NCBI GenBank assembly: GCA_029555965.1
Contig: JAKQHY010000173.1
Location: forward strand, 1 to 64,000
DNA from: Chloroflexota bacterium
Lineage (GTDB): Bacteria; Chloroflexota; Anaerolineae; B4-G1; SLSP01
Direction: 5' to 3'
Length of the DNA: 64,000 bases
Shown: piece by piece, positions 53,486 to 61,253 of the stretch
Numbering within the stretch: position 1 is the first letter of the stretch
Layout of the letters: every line of letters begins with the position of its first letter
The notes under the pieces: model-generated
What the model was told of the DNA's origin: nothing
Seen by the model: only the letters and a program-made list of their open reading frames with translations
The model's database searches: none
Program-made: the position numbers and the translations under genes

Positions 53486-54258
53486 GCAAAGAATAGGAAA
53501 GGGTTGCAATCCCGTCTTTTACCGTGACCTTTGCGTCAAACACGTCCAGAATTTCACGCTTAGTTTTACTGTTGGCGTTGTCTATCCCCTTTGCTATATC
53601 CTCAGCATACCGCACCGCCGCCAGGATCACCTCATCGGTCAGCCGTCGCCGAGCTAGTATATCCTCAAGGACTAGCCGTCGGGCGTCCAATGCCTCGTAA
53701 CGGGCGTTCAATTCGTCTATCTTCTCTTGCAGTGTTTTTTCGACTATCCCGCGCGCCTTTTCAAGTGCCGCCACGATAGACACCGCTTTGGCCTCGGCGT
53801 CGGTCAACATTTCCTTGACGGTTGCCAGCTCTTCACGTTGCGGGTCAAAGGCGTCCAGTTCTGTCTTTTGCGCTTCCCTCAGTTTGCGCTCAAATTCTTC
53901 AGGGTACTTGATCACCATGAGAATATGATCCCAGACCGCTGCTTCCAGGACCTCGGCGGGCATATACCGTTCAAAACAGCTACATTCCACCACACCGGCC
54001 AGCCCAACCATCGAATTACAATGATAATACCGATATAATTTTATCTTATTTGGTGTTATCCCCACCATCGCACGCCCGCACCCACACCGGATCAAGCCGC
54101 TCAACAGGTAGTTATGCTTGGCGTTACGTTTTGCCTTGCGGATATTGCGCTCCCGCTGTACCTGTGCTAACTCCCAAGTTGTGGCATCCACAATGGCGGG
54201 AACCTGGATAGTGTGATCGTCCCCTTGCCTTTTACGGTCGGCGTTATAGTGCCATTCC
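53436..54258 (-). pseudogene. Large serine recombinase, C-terminal remnant
   Basis: The track frame (53436..54191) starts at an internal GTG. In-frame family sequence extends further, 'GEWHYNADRKGKGDDHTIQV' and then 'PAIVDATTWELAQVQRERN', up to about 54258. What is left is the zinc-ribbon domain ('YLLSGLIRCGCGRAMVG', 'YYHCNS') and the coiled-coil region with many E and L. The catalytic resolvase domain with its serine is gone, cut at the IS110 left end. Its 3' end overlaps the truncated yjbQ, as expected for an integrase gene lying next to its attachment site. Confidence 0.75.
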
Positions 54259-54265
54259 CCTTTGT

Positions 54266-54594
54266 GTTAGTATGTAAGCAGCAAGGGCCGCGGGACGCTG
54301 CGGCACTTGCGCCGGGCACGTTCTGGCGCACACTAACCGTGTTGAGTAGCGGGAACGTAGGCGCCGGGGACGCTACGTGAGGGCCGGTCGTTATACCTAT
54401 GGAACGCCGCGCGCGGGGACGCGCCTCCGGCCAGTCCGCCGTTGTGTTTGACCGCCCGCTCGCTTCCACTCAACTGGGAGTATCCGTTAAGATAGGGTAC
54501 CGCCCGTATCTGTGTGTGAAGTTGCGCCCTACTAACTGAACGTGCCCGGCCTACGCAAGGCAGGTGGCCTTGCGCCATTGAGTAAAGGAGCGCG
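54266..54594 (+). ncRNA. Candidate bridge RNA region of the IS110 element
   Basis: About 330 non-coding bases between the element's left end and the transposase start. They hold several stems: TGCGCC...GGCGCA, GTAGCG...CGCTAC, and GCAAGGC-AGGTG-GCCTTGC just before the gene. IS110 elements of the IS621 type encode their bridge RNA in this position. Guide loops were not assigned. No protein-coding signal was seen here. Confidence 0.5.
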
Positions 54595-55815
54595 ATGAAC
54601 GAGAATCTGAGTATACCGCAACGTTATATCGGTCTGGATGTGCATAAGCACTACCTGGTGGCGGTCGGGGTGACGCCCGACCGCCAGCGGGTGTATGGCC
54701 CGCAGCGCGTGGAGCTGAGCCGGCTGGATGCCTGGATCGCCAAGACGCTGACCCCGCAGGACGCGGTGGTATTGGAGATGACCGGCAACAGCTATCAACT
54801 CTACGACGAACTCTTGCCCCACGTCCAGTCGGTGACCGTGGTGCATCCCCCGCACGTCAAATTGATCACGGCGATGCCGGTGATGAATGACAAGCTTGCC
54901 GCAGCGCGCTTGGCCGAGTTGCACGCCGCCGGGCTGTTGGAGGGCATCTGGGTGCCGCCGCAGCCGGTGCGTGAACTGCGCGCCCTGATCGCCCAGCGCG
55001 GCAAGATGGTGAAGTTGGCGACGCAGGCCAAGAACCGGCTGCACGCGGTGCTGCACCGCTACCACCTGGCCCCGCCCGAGGGCGACCTGTTCAGCGCCGC
55101 GCAGCGGGAGTGGTGGGAGCACCTGGCCCTGACGCCGGTGGAACGGGTGCGCATTGCGTGTGATCTGAGCACGCTCGAATGTGCCCGCACCCAGAGTGCC
55201 CAGATCGAAACCGTGCTCCACGAATTGGCCGCCCAGGAGGAGCGGGTGGTCTATCTGGTGCAACTCCCCGGCGTGGGCGTGCTCACCGCCTTGACGCTGC
55301 TGGCGGCCATCGGCGACATCACCCGCTTCCCGACGGCCAAGCACCTGGTGGGCTATGCCGGGCTGGGCAGTCGCCTCCACGACAGCGGCCAGACCACGCG
55401 CCGGGGGCGACTCACCAAAGACGGGCGGCGCGACCTGCGTTGCGCAGTGGTGGAGTCCGCCCACAGTGCCGCCCGCACCCATCCGCACTGGCAGGCCGAG
55501 TTGGCGCGGCTCGAACCCCGCCTGGGCTACAACAAAGCCATCGTCGCTATTGCCCGCAAACTGCTGGTCAGCGTGTGGCACGTCCTGACCCACCAATGCG
55601 TCGACCGTTTTGCCGAACCCGAATTGCTGGCGCGCAAACTGTTCGCGTTTGCCGAAACCCTTACCGTCGCCCGCCGTCCCGAGCAGCAAACCGCCGCCGC
55701 CTATACCCATCACCTCCTGGTCCGCCTGGGCTGCGGCGCCGATCTGGCCACCTTCCCCCGCGGCGCCAAGACGATTCACTTGCTGCCGCCCGACCCGGAC
55801 GCGCCCACGGCCTGA
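54595..55815 (+). CDS. IS110-family transposase
   Basis: A 406-residue DEDD transposase. The N-terminal RuvC-like part has 'YIGLDVHKHYLVAVGV' (D) and 'VVLEMTGNSYQLYDEL' (E), then 'NDKLAAARLAELHAAG' for the last acidic pair. The fourth acidic residue, expected three positions after the third (D-x-x-D), appears to be alanine. The C-terminal serine-containing domain has 'LVQLPGVGVLTALTLLAAIGDITRFPTAKHLVGYAGL'. AAAGGAG precedes the ATG. The loss of the last aspartate may make this copy inactive. Confidence 0.88.
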   Translation: MNENLSIPQRYIGLDVHKHYLVAVGVTPDRQRVYGPQRVELSRLDAWIAKTLTPQDAVVLEMTGNSYQLYDELLPHVQSVTVVHPPHVKLITAMPVMNDKLAAARLAELHAAGLLEGIWVPPQPVRELRALIAQRGKMVKLATQAKNRLHAVLHRYHLAPPEGDLFSAAQREWWEHLALTPVERVRIACDLSTLECARTQSAQIETVLHELAAQEERVVYLVQLPGVGVLTALTLLAAIGDITRFPTAKHLVGYAGLGSRLHDSGQTTRRGRLTKDGRRDLRCAVVESAHSAARTHPHWQAELARLEPRLGYNKAIVAIARKLLVSVWHVLTHQCVDRFAEPELLARKLFAFAETLTVARRPEQQTAAAYTHHLLVRLGCGADLATFPRGAKTIHLLPPDPDAPTA

Positions 55816-56005
55816 GCGCGCGTCACGCTGATTTCAGCGCCCGGGCTATTCCGGTCTTTTTTCTTAGAAGATAGCTTGACCTCGGTGGCCCGTAGCGCCC
55901 CTCCCCGTGCAAAGTCCCCCTTTGCCTGCGGGTGGTTTCACGCGCCTCGCCTCCGATCTTCACTGACACTGATCTTAGCGTAATTTTGGGGGCTTGACAA
56001 TCCCT

Positions 56006-56205
56006 TACATCTGTGTAGGCATAGTGCGTGACCTGGCCCAACGGGTCAATGAGCGCGACCCGGCGGCCCAGGAGGTCATACGCGCTGGTGGTCGCCGCAT
56101 CCAGGCCATCGGTGGTGGAGATGACGCGCCCGGCGGTATCGTAATCCTGCCACGACACCACACCCTCCGGCGTGACGGTCTCCACCTGACGGTCGAGGAT
56201 GTTTT
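56006..56205 (-). pseudogene. RHS repeat fragment C
   Basis: Reads 'LDRQVETVTPEGVVSWQDYD', 'GRVISTTDGLDAATTSAYDL' and 'GRRVALIDPLGQVTHYAY', nearly the same as part of the long RHS gene (about 63700-63900). It begins 33 bases after the lipoprotein gene at 56239 and is cut at its 3' side by the IS110 right end. It has no start codon and no tip domain, so it is a remnant of a third RHS cassette. Confidence 0.8.
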
Positions 56206-56238
56206 TATGACATCCAATTCCACAATTTCCAGCAAATA

Positions 56239-57816
56239 CTACTGGTGATTTAATTTCATAATATATACATAGTAAACGCCAGTATCTGGCAATGGTGCTT
56301 TGTATGCTTCTTCGGGTGCGAAATCCCCTGCGCGCGTCACTATCCGTACCCAGGCATCTTGGGGAATGTCTTGATGCCCAACATTGGCTAACATAACGAT
56401 TTCGTTCCTCCCATCATTGTCGGTATCTGCTACCAGAAATCTGGGAAAAACTCTGTCTGTATAAATATCCAATGCGTCAATGGCATCAACGAGAGTATTA
56501 TCCACAATGTATTGCCCTTCCCGCAGATCCAAAACAAGACCTGATCCAAAGATGATCTCGTCTTTGGTGTCATCATCCAGATCCCCTGTGGCTAGGGACC
56601 AGGCTGGAACAGAAAGTTCATGACGCCATACAAGATGGTAGCGATTGCCCTGCCACTGATAAATATCCAGATACATATCGCGGAGTGAGCGAAACCTGCT
56701 TCTAGACTTTAGCCGATAGGTTTTGGGTCCCCAGAGCACAAGCACTTCATCCAGTTCATCACCACTGACATCAGCGGTTTTCATCTGTACCACATACTTG
56801 TCATTATAGTCGGGGAGTATGTCCGTTGGACTGAAGTTATGGTCTTGCCACACCTGCAAGTGCAAAACCGGCGTTTCCCCCGACCAGTCGCTTACAATGT
56901 AATACAGCTCCCCCAGTACGCTAGGCAAACGTTCCAGGAGCAAGGTGTAGCCTTCTTGTTCGAAAAGCGTGGGAATAAATCCCGATGATTTTCGGTTGAC
57001 CATCACCATAGCGGTTTTCGCTTCGACAAATATTTCCTCGCGCTCTTGGCATGACGAGATCTCCGAATTGGGAACCAAAGCATCATAATTCGTGGCAGAA
57101 GACACAAACAAAGTCGAAACCCCATCCAGCTCCACCGGGCTCAGATGATAGACAGATCCCAAACAAAGCGTCTCCAAGAGGGACTGGGTGACATTGTCAC
57201 GCAGGGTCACAATGCTCAGATAGCCGTTTTGATTGGTGCGCCAGGGGCTGCTGCCCACAATCAACACGCGCTCACCATCCCAATCCATCAGTGCCATACT
57301 ACTGGTTTGAGCGATGTCCAAAAAGTGTGGGTTTTGTTCAACTGGTAACAAGTGTTCCAGAACATAATCTGTACCATCCCATACGAAGGCTTTGACGCTT
57401 GCTTGCTCAGTGTTGAGTATGTCTGGGTCATAAGACTTATTCGTAGGATCATAATCCAGCGCCGGTAGACTAATCAACAGCTCATTACGAGTATCCCTAT
57501 CAATATCTCCTACCAGCATAGGCAATGTGCTCCCCCATACATCAACTATAGGTCCAAGCCAGGGCACCTCAAGTTTGGTGACCTTAGAGATGACGAAGGA
57601 ACGCTCAACAACTGGCATAATCAACTCTACCGGTTGTTGAACGACAGTAACCGTAGCGGTCAATGTTGCTGCTGGTGTCTCAGACACACCTGGCTTCGCA
57701 GTCACCATTTCGCTTGTAGGTGTAGTTGAAGGCGTCAAAGTCACAGAATGAGATGCTAGGCTGTGGCAACCCACCAATAGTAGCGCGATAGTGAGTATGG
57801 CGATTTGTTTGCACAT
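56239..57816 (-). CDS. Lipoprotein with FG-GAP/VCBS-like repeats
   Basis: A 525-residue protein beginning with a lipoprotein signal (IAILTIALLLVGC) and a Thr/Pro/Ser-rich linker. Calcium-loop-like motifs follow ('GDIDRDTRNELLIS', 'ADVSGDELDEVLVL', 'GDLDDDTKDEIIFG', 'ADTDNDGRNEIVML'), as in FG-GAP or integrin-like propellers. The gene lies just behind the orphan RHS tip; removing the IS982 element and one target duplication puts its ATG 13 bases after the RHS stop, with a GGAG site. Base composition is lower in GC than the RHS cores. Partner of, or immunity to, the RHS tip is a guess. Confidence 0.75.
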   Translation of the reverse strand: MCKQIAILTIALLLVGCHSLASHSVTLTPSTTPTSEMVTAKPGVSETPAATLTATVTVVQQPVELIMPVVERSFVISKVTKLEVPWLGPIVDVWGSTLPMLVGDIDRDTRNELLISLPALDYDPTNKSYDPDILNTEQASVKAFVWDGTDYVLEHLLPVEQNPHFLDIAQTSSMALMDWDGERVLIVGSSPWRTNQNGYLSIVTLRDNVTQSLLETLCLGSVYHLSPVELDGVSTLFVSSATNYDALVPNSEISSCQEREEIFVEAKTAMVMVNRKSSGFIPTLFEQEGYTLLLERLPSVLGELYYIVSDWSGETPVLHLQVWQDHNFSPTDILPDYNDKYVVQMKTADVSGDELDEVLVLWGPKTYRLKSRSRFRSLRDMYLDIYQWQGNRYHLVWRHELSVPAWSLATGDLDDDTKDEIIFGSGLVLDLREGQYIVDNTLVDAIDALDIYTDRVFPRFLVADTDNDGRNEIVMLANVGHQDIPQDAWVRIVTRAGDFAPEEAYKAPLPDTGVYYVYIMKLNHQ

Positions 57817-57822
57817 ATCTAT
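57817..57822. repeat. IS982 target-site duplication, left copy
   Basis: ATCTAT, matching 58749-58754 on the other side of the element. Confidence 0.75.
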
Positions 57823-58748
57823 AACTCAAGTTGCCACCTTTAGGCAGTCAATACTAAAAGCTAAGACAAAGAGTACAATTTTGAGTTCGAAACCCACCGG
57901 CGTCACCGCGTGAATGGTCTTAGGGAAACGTTGCGTGATCACACTGCCGGCGGTCTCCACCATTTTGCGATAGTGATGCTGTAGGTAGCGGGCCCAGGGC
58001 GGGTCGGGGCGTTTAGAGTTCTTCTTCCGCATGGGCTGTAAGTCAATCCCATCGGTGTCGCGTAAGTCATCTTCGAAACCATAATCGTTGTAACCCCGGT
58101 CGGCATATATGGTAGCTCCTGCTGGCAGATCAAAGGCATAATGCGGTAGTGTACTGACATCGCTCGTTGAGCCAGGAGTCAAGAACACCTCGACGGGTTG
58201 TCCGTCTTTGGTGATTAACAAGTGCAATTTCAGTCCATAGAAGTAGCGTTTCTTACTGGCGATATAGCCCCGATCACGTTCCGTGGTGTACAGCCGCCCG
58301 CGCGGGATCCGAATGTTATCACATACCGGGATGGGAAACGAATCAATACTGTAAATGGACTCCGTATTGAGCTCTTTCCAATATTCACCAAGTGATGAAA
58401 ACAACGTCAGGAACAAGTCTCTGATGCGATGCAGCCGCCGATTGAAGCGACTGGCACTCAGCATGTGGGGAATGTAGTTGTGTTCCTGCAAAAAAGTACA
58501 AGCCTGCGCGTAATTGCCCCCGTAATACAAGACCGCCGTGATGGCCGTGGTCATCACTTCGGCATCACTCATCTGGCATTGCGGGTCTTCGTAATGATGC
58601 AGCGCTTTCAACAGGTCGTCACACAGGCAATACACGGCTATAATGTGGGTGTCCATAGATTCCTCCGTAGCGTTAGGGTTTAGTCACCACTAACTATACG
58701 AGGAATCTATGGATTTCCTACTTCTCTTTCAAGGTAGCAACTTGGGTT
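57823..58748 (-). mobile_element. IS982-family insertion sequence (926 bp)
   Basis: Terminal inverted repeats AACTCAAGTTGCCACCTT (left) and AACCCAAGTTGCTACCTT (right, complement), with ATCTAT duplicated on both sides. One complete transposase gene lies inside, its stop codon within the left repeat. It landed between the RHS tip stop and the lipoprotein start. The clean duplication suggests a fairly recent simple insertion. Confidence 0.88.
57826..58656 (-). CDS. IS982-family transposase
   Basis: A 276-residue DDE transposase: 'SIYSIDSFPIPVCDNIRI' (first D), 'LLITKDGQPVEVFLTPGSTSD' and 'GATIYADRGYNDYGFED' (second D). The region for the third acidic residue is near 'RKKNSKRP...'. The C-terminus is 'FELKIVLFVLAFSIDCLK'. 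The length is normal for IS982 and no break is seen, so the copy may be active. Confidence 0.88.
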   Translation of the reverse strand: MDTHIIAVYCLCDDLLKALHHYEDPQCQMSDAEVMTTAITAVLYYGGNYAQACTFLQEHNYIPHMLSASRFNRRLHRIRDLFLTLFSSLGEYWKELNTESIYSIDSFPIPVCDNIRIPRGRLYTTERDRGYIASKKRYFYGLKLHLLITKDGQPVEVFLTPGSTSDVSTLPHYAFDLPAGATIYADRGYNDYGFEDDLRDTDGIDLQPMRKKNSKRPDPPWARYLQHHYRKMVETAGSVITQRFPKTIHAVTPVGFELKIVLFVLAFSIDCLKVAT

Positions 58749-58754
58749 ATCTAT
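58749..58754. repeat. IS982 target-site duplication, right copy
   Basis: ATCTAT, matching 57817-57822. Confidence 0.75.
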
Positions 58755-58761
58755 ATGACTC

Positions 58762-60444
58762 CTATTTACCTGGGGTGAACAACCGACCAACATCTGAATA
58801 GTCTTCGCATTTGTGATTTCTCCAGTCGCAATTCTTTAGATCGCGAGAATTCCAACCGTTGGAATAGAGTTCCCAGACCCGCCACCCGTAGGCTTGAGCA
58901 GTATCGTTTCCAGGGCCATATCGATCTAGGGCCGCTTGCCAGTCACTCTCACTATCAGTAAACCCTCCGTTGAGAATGGATTGCATCTGCATTTTGTAGA
59001 AAAAGAACCGAATGCCGTATGCGATAGTATCAAAAGGTTCCCCCTGAAATTCTGAACCAACATTGATAAAACCCCAAGCATAGGGGTCAACATATGTACC
59101 CTGCATCGCTTTGAGACCTTCCAAGTCCCTGAAAGTGACAAATCCATCTCTCACCTGCATTACATTGCCAATGTCCCCAGGTGCTTCACTCTGACCGACG
59201 CCGGTCTCTTCAAAAGCAATAGCCTTTATTAGATTGGGGGAAACATTTGGTAGGTTCGCCGCACTCCCTGATCTTTGTTTACGCCAATTCCAATAGCTTG
59301 TCCAACCGGAAATTATCCAATCATATTTATTGTAATCAATACCCTTAATTTGTTCGTATGAAGGATTTTCGTAACATTGCATATCATTTAGGATATTGTT
59401 AGGATGAGATGGGCTAATCGGGCTCTCTTGGAAGTTAAGAGCCACAATCAATCGAGCCATATATGCTACTTTAGGATCAGGGTCTGCAATTCCGGTCAGT
59501 TCATTTGTCCCAATATCTAAAGGTTTACTAGTAGCTGTCCAAGCTATTAGAAGAAGTTGGCGATATGTATCCCAAGGTATTATCTCCGCCAGACCGCTTG
59601 GATCATTCTTATTTATGGGATTGCCACCAACATAATTGAACTTGTGTAAAGTATGGGGCTGCCTTACGTCTCCGCTCCACGGATCGACCTGCGTAAACCG
59701 TCCTGTCGCTCCATCGTACCACCGCGCCCGCAGATACGTCAACCCCACACCCGCATCGAACCACTCCCCGGTGAACCCCAACCCCGTCTGCGCCTCGCCG
59801 ATTTCTTCACCATACGGCGACCACTCGCGGGCGGCCGTCACCGCGCCAGCGGCGTCAGTCTCCTGGCGCACACTTCCCAATGCGTCGGGCAACACAAACG
59901 TCCAGGCCGTCCCGCTCTGCCAGCCCAGGGTATCGTAGCCGATGAGGTACAGGGAGTCGCCATCGCTCAACAACTCCGGCACGCCCGTGGCCCAGTCCCA
60001 GGTGAAGGTGTCAACGGATTGCACGGAGGTAACGGATTGGGAACGCGCCAGCCGCAGGCCATCGGCATTGTACGTATACACCAGCGTCGCCGTGAGACTT
60101 TGCGCCCGCACCATCCGCCCGGCGGAATTATACGTGTAGGTAAACGTGCCATCGGAGAGCAGGTTGCCCCGTCCATCCCAAGTGTACAGCACGCCATCCG
60201 CACTTGTCAAGCGATTGGCCGCGTCATAGACGTAGGTGTGAACTGCGGTATCCGTCATTGCCGTGCGGTTGCCGACGGGATCATACTGGTAGGCGTACTG
60301 CTCACCGGTAGAGTAATCGGCGGCAGTCAGGCGATAGAGGGCATCATAGGTGTAGCTGATCCCGCGCGGGACGCCGCTGCCGGTCTCCGTGACGTGCATG
60401 CGATTGCCGGCGGCGTCCAGCGTGTAGGCGTAGTGCGCCAGCAC
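58762..60444 (-). CDS. Orphan RHS core with muramidase-like C-terminal tip
   Basis: 560 residues from an internal GTG. In-frame RHS sequence continues upstream to about 60520 without a good start, so this is a displaced cassette rather than a full gene. Residues 1-280 are YD repeats and the RHS-associated core ('TYLRARWYDGATGRFTQVDP', 'NYVGGNPINKNDPSG'). After the core the sequence changes to a separate tip: 'SPNLIKAIAFEETGVGQ', 'GNVMQV' and 'WQAALDRYGPGNDTAQAYGWRVWELY' recall a lysozyme/SLT fold with a catalytic glutamate. The core part is close to that of the long RHS gene at 61254. Expression would need fusion by recombination or internal initiation. Confidence 0.75.
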   Translation of the reverse strand: MLAHYAYTLDAAGNRMHVTETGSGVPRGISYTYDALYRLTAADYSTGEQYAYQYDPVGNRTAMTDTAVHTYVYDAANRLTSADGVLYTWDGRGNLLSDGTFTYTYNSAGRMVRAQSLTATLVYTYNADGLRLARSQSVTSVQSVDTFTWDWATGVPELLSDGDSLYLIGYDTLGWQSGTAWTFVLPDALGSVRQETDAAGAVTAAREWSPYGEEIGEAQTGLGFTGEWFDAGVGLTYLRARWYDGATGRFTQVDPWSGDVRQPHTLHKFNYVGGNPINKNDPSGLAEIIPWDTYRQLLLIAWTATSKPLDIGTNELTGIADPDPKVAYMARLIVALNFQESPISPSHPNNILNDMQCYENPSYEQIKGIDYNKYDWIISGWTSYWNWRKQRSGSAANLPNVSPNLIKAIAFEETGVGQSEAPGDIGNVMQVRDGFVTFRDLEGLKAMQGTYVDPYAWGFINVGSEFQGEPFDTIAYGIRFFFYKMQMQSILNGGFTDSESDWQAALDRYGPGNDTAQAYGWRVWELYSNGWNSRDLKNCDWRNHKCEDYSDVGRLFTPGK

Positions 60445-60565
60445 GGTTGTTCCACGCGCGTGCAGCAGGGCGGTCAGGCGGCCGGCGGGGTCATAGGTGG
60501 GCGTGGTCTGGACGCCAGATTACATAGCCCCATTGTCATAGACCAGATGCCATACTGGCAATAGG

Positions 60566-61123
60566 TTAAGGTAAGCGGGTGAATACGACAGGTTCTCCTA
60601 CAATTTCTACATATCCAAACTCATTTGTTTCTTTATCATGTATTTCCAGACGCTTCTGTACGGTCAGGGTGTAGGTACCCGGTTCAGATAATTCAAACCA
60701 AGTATCTATACGGAAAACTTCTTGAAAAGGTTGGTCTGGATAAATGCCCTGTTCCAGAAAGGAAGTTCTCGCACCCATTGTGGTGATTCCATCTTCCGTC
60801 ATCTGTACAATTTCTCCCTGTGCATCTGTAATGTACAACTCGAAATTAAGATGAGGATTATAGCGAGAAAATCCCACATCCGTATCATCCAAAACTGATA
60901 TAGTTGCAGTAATTATGATAGGCTCTCCCTGGGTATAGTTATCATTGTTGGTTGTAGCTCGTATTACACAAGTTTCACAAGTTACGACTACCGGCTCTCG
61001 CGACGATGTCTGCTCACGGCAATTGGTAGTGGCTATCATCAACAGAATGAATAGGAGGAATGTGCTGCCTCTCCATATCGAAGCTATATACTGCCTATAC
61101 TTTCGCATATTTACATTCACCAT
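60566..61123 (-). CDS. Small lipoprotein behind the long RHS gene
   Basis: A 185-residue protein with a hydrophobic signal ending near 'LLFILLMIATTNC', a weak lipobox. A beta-rich domain follows ('GEPIIITATISVLDDTDVGFSRYNPHLNFELYITDAQGE', 'YTLTVQKRLEI') resembling an intracellular-proteinase-inhibitor/BsuPI-like or Ig-like sandwich. It lies 130 bases after the long RHS gene, on the same strand, and just before the orphan RHS tip. It is the kind of position where immunity genes of RHS toxins are found; function is not proven. AT-richer than the RHS core. Confidence 0.65.
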   Translation of the reverse strand: MVNVNMRKYRQYIASIWRGSTFLLFILLMIATTNCREQTSSREPVVVTCETCVIRATTNNDNYTQGEPIIITATISVLDDTDVGFSRYNPHLNFELYITDAQGEIVQMTEDGITTMGARTSFLEQGIYPDQPFQEVFRIDTWFELSEPGTYTLTVQKRLEIHDKETNEFGYVEIVGEPVVFTRLP

Positions 61124-61253
61124 AATTTACATGAACCGATTCGGTAGAAAGCTCTTCCGAATACTGTGCCTATCACAAGGCAAAATCCCCGTTAACATAA
61201 CTTGACCACTTGACACGCTACAGGACACTGAGGATTAGCAAGTTATTGGGCTT

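Larger units (their letters stand above)
54260..56005 (+). mobile_element. IS110-family insertion sequence (boundaries approximate)
   Basis: The element has no terminal inverted repeats, as is usual for IS110. The left limit was set where recombinase homology ends and the right limit where RHS homology begins. Both points carry the same CCTT (54259-54262 and 56003-56006), and CT is a known core dinucleotide in IS621. A TTGACA lies near the right end (55994-55999), consistent with the -35 half of a junction promoter in the circular form. The left flank is a recombinase gene and the right flank an RHS fragment, so the locus has been rearranged since insertion, or at it. Confidence 0.6.

Noticed and set aside
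53266-53496. 76-aa ORF in the track at the yjbQ site
   Set aside because: Wrong frame; the frame with a ribosome site at 53315 gives the YjbQ sequence.
54532-55779. 415-aa minus-strand ORF over the IS110 transposase
   Set aside because: Reverse frame of a GC-rich transposase; no motif or start signal.
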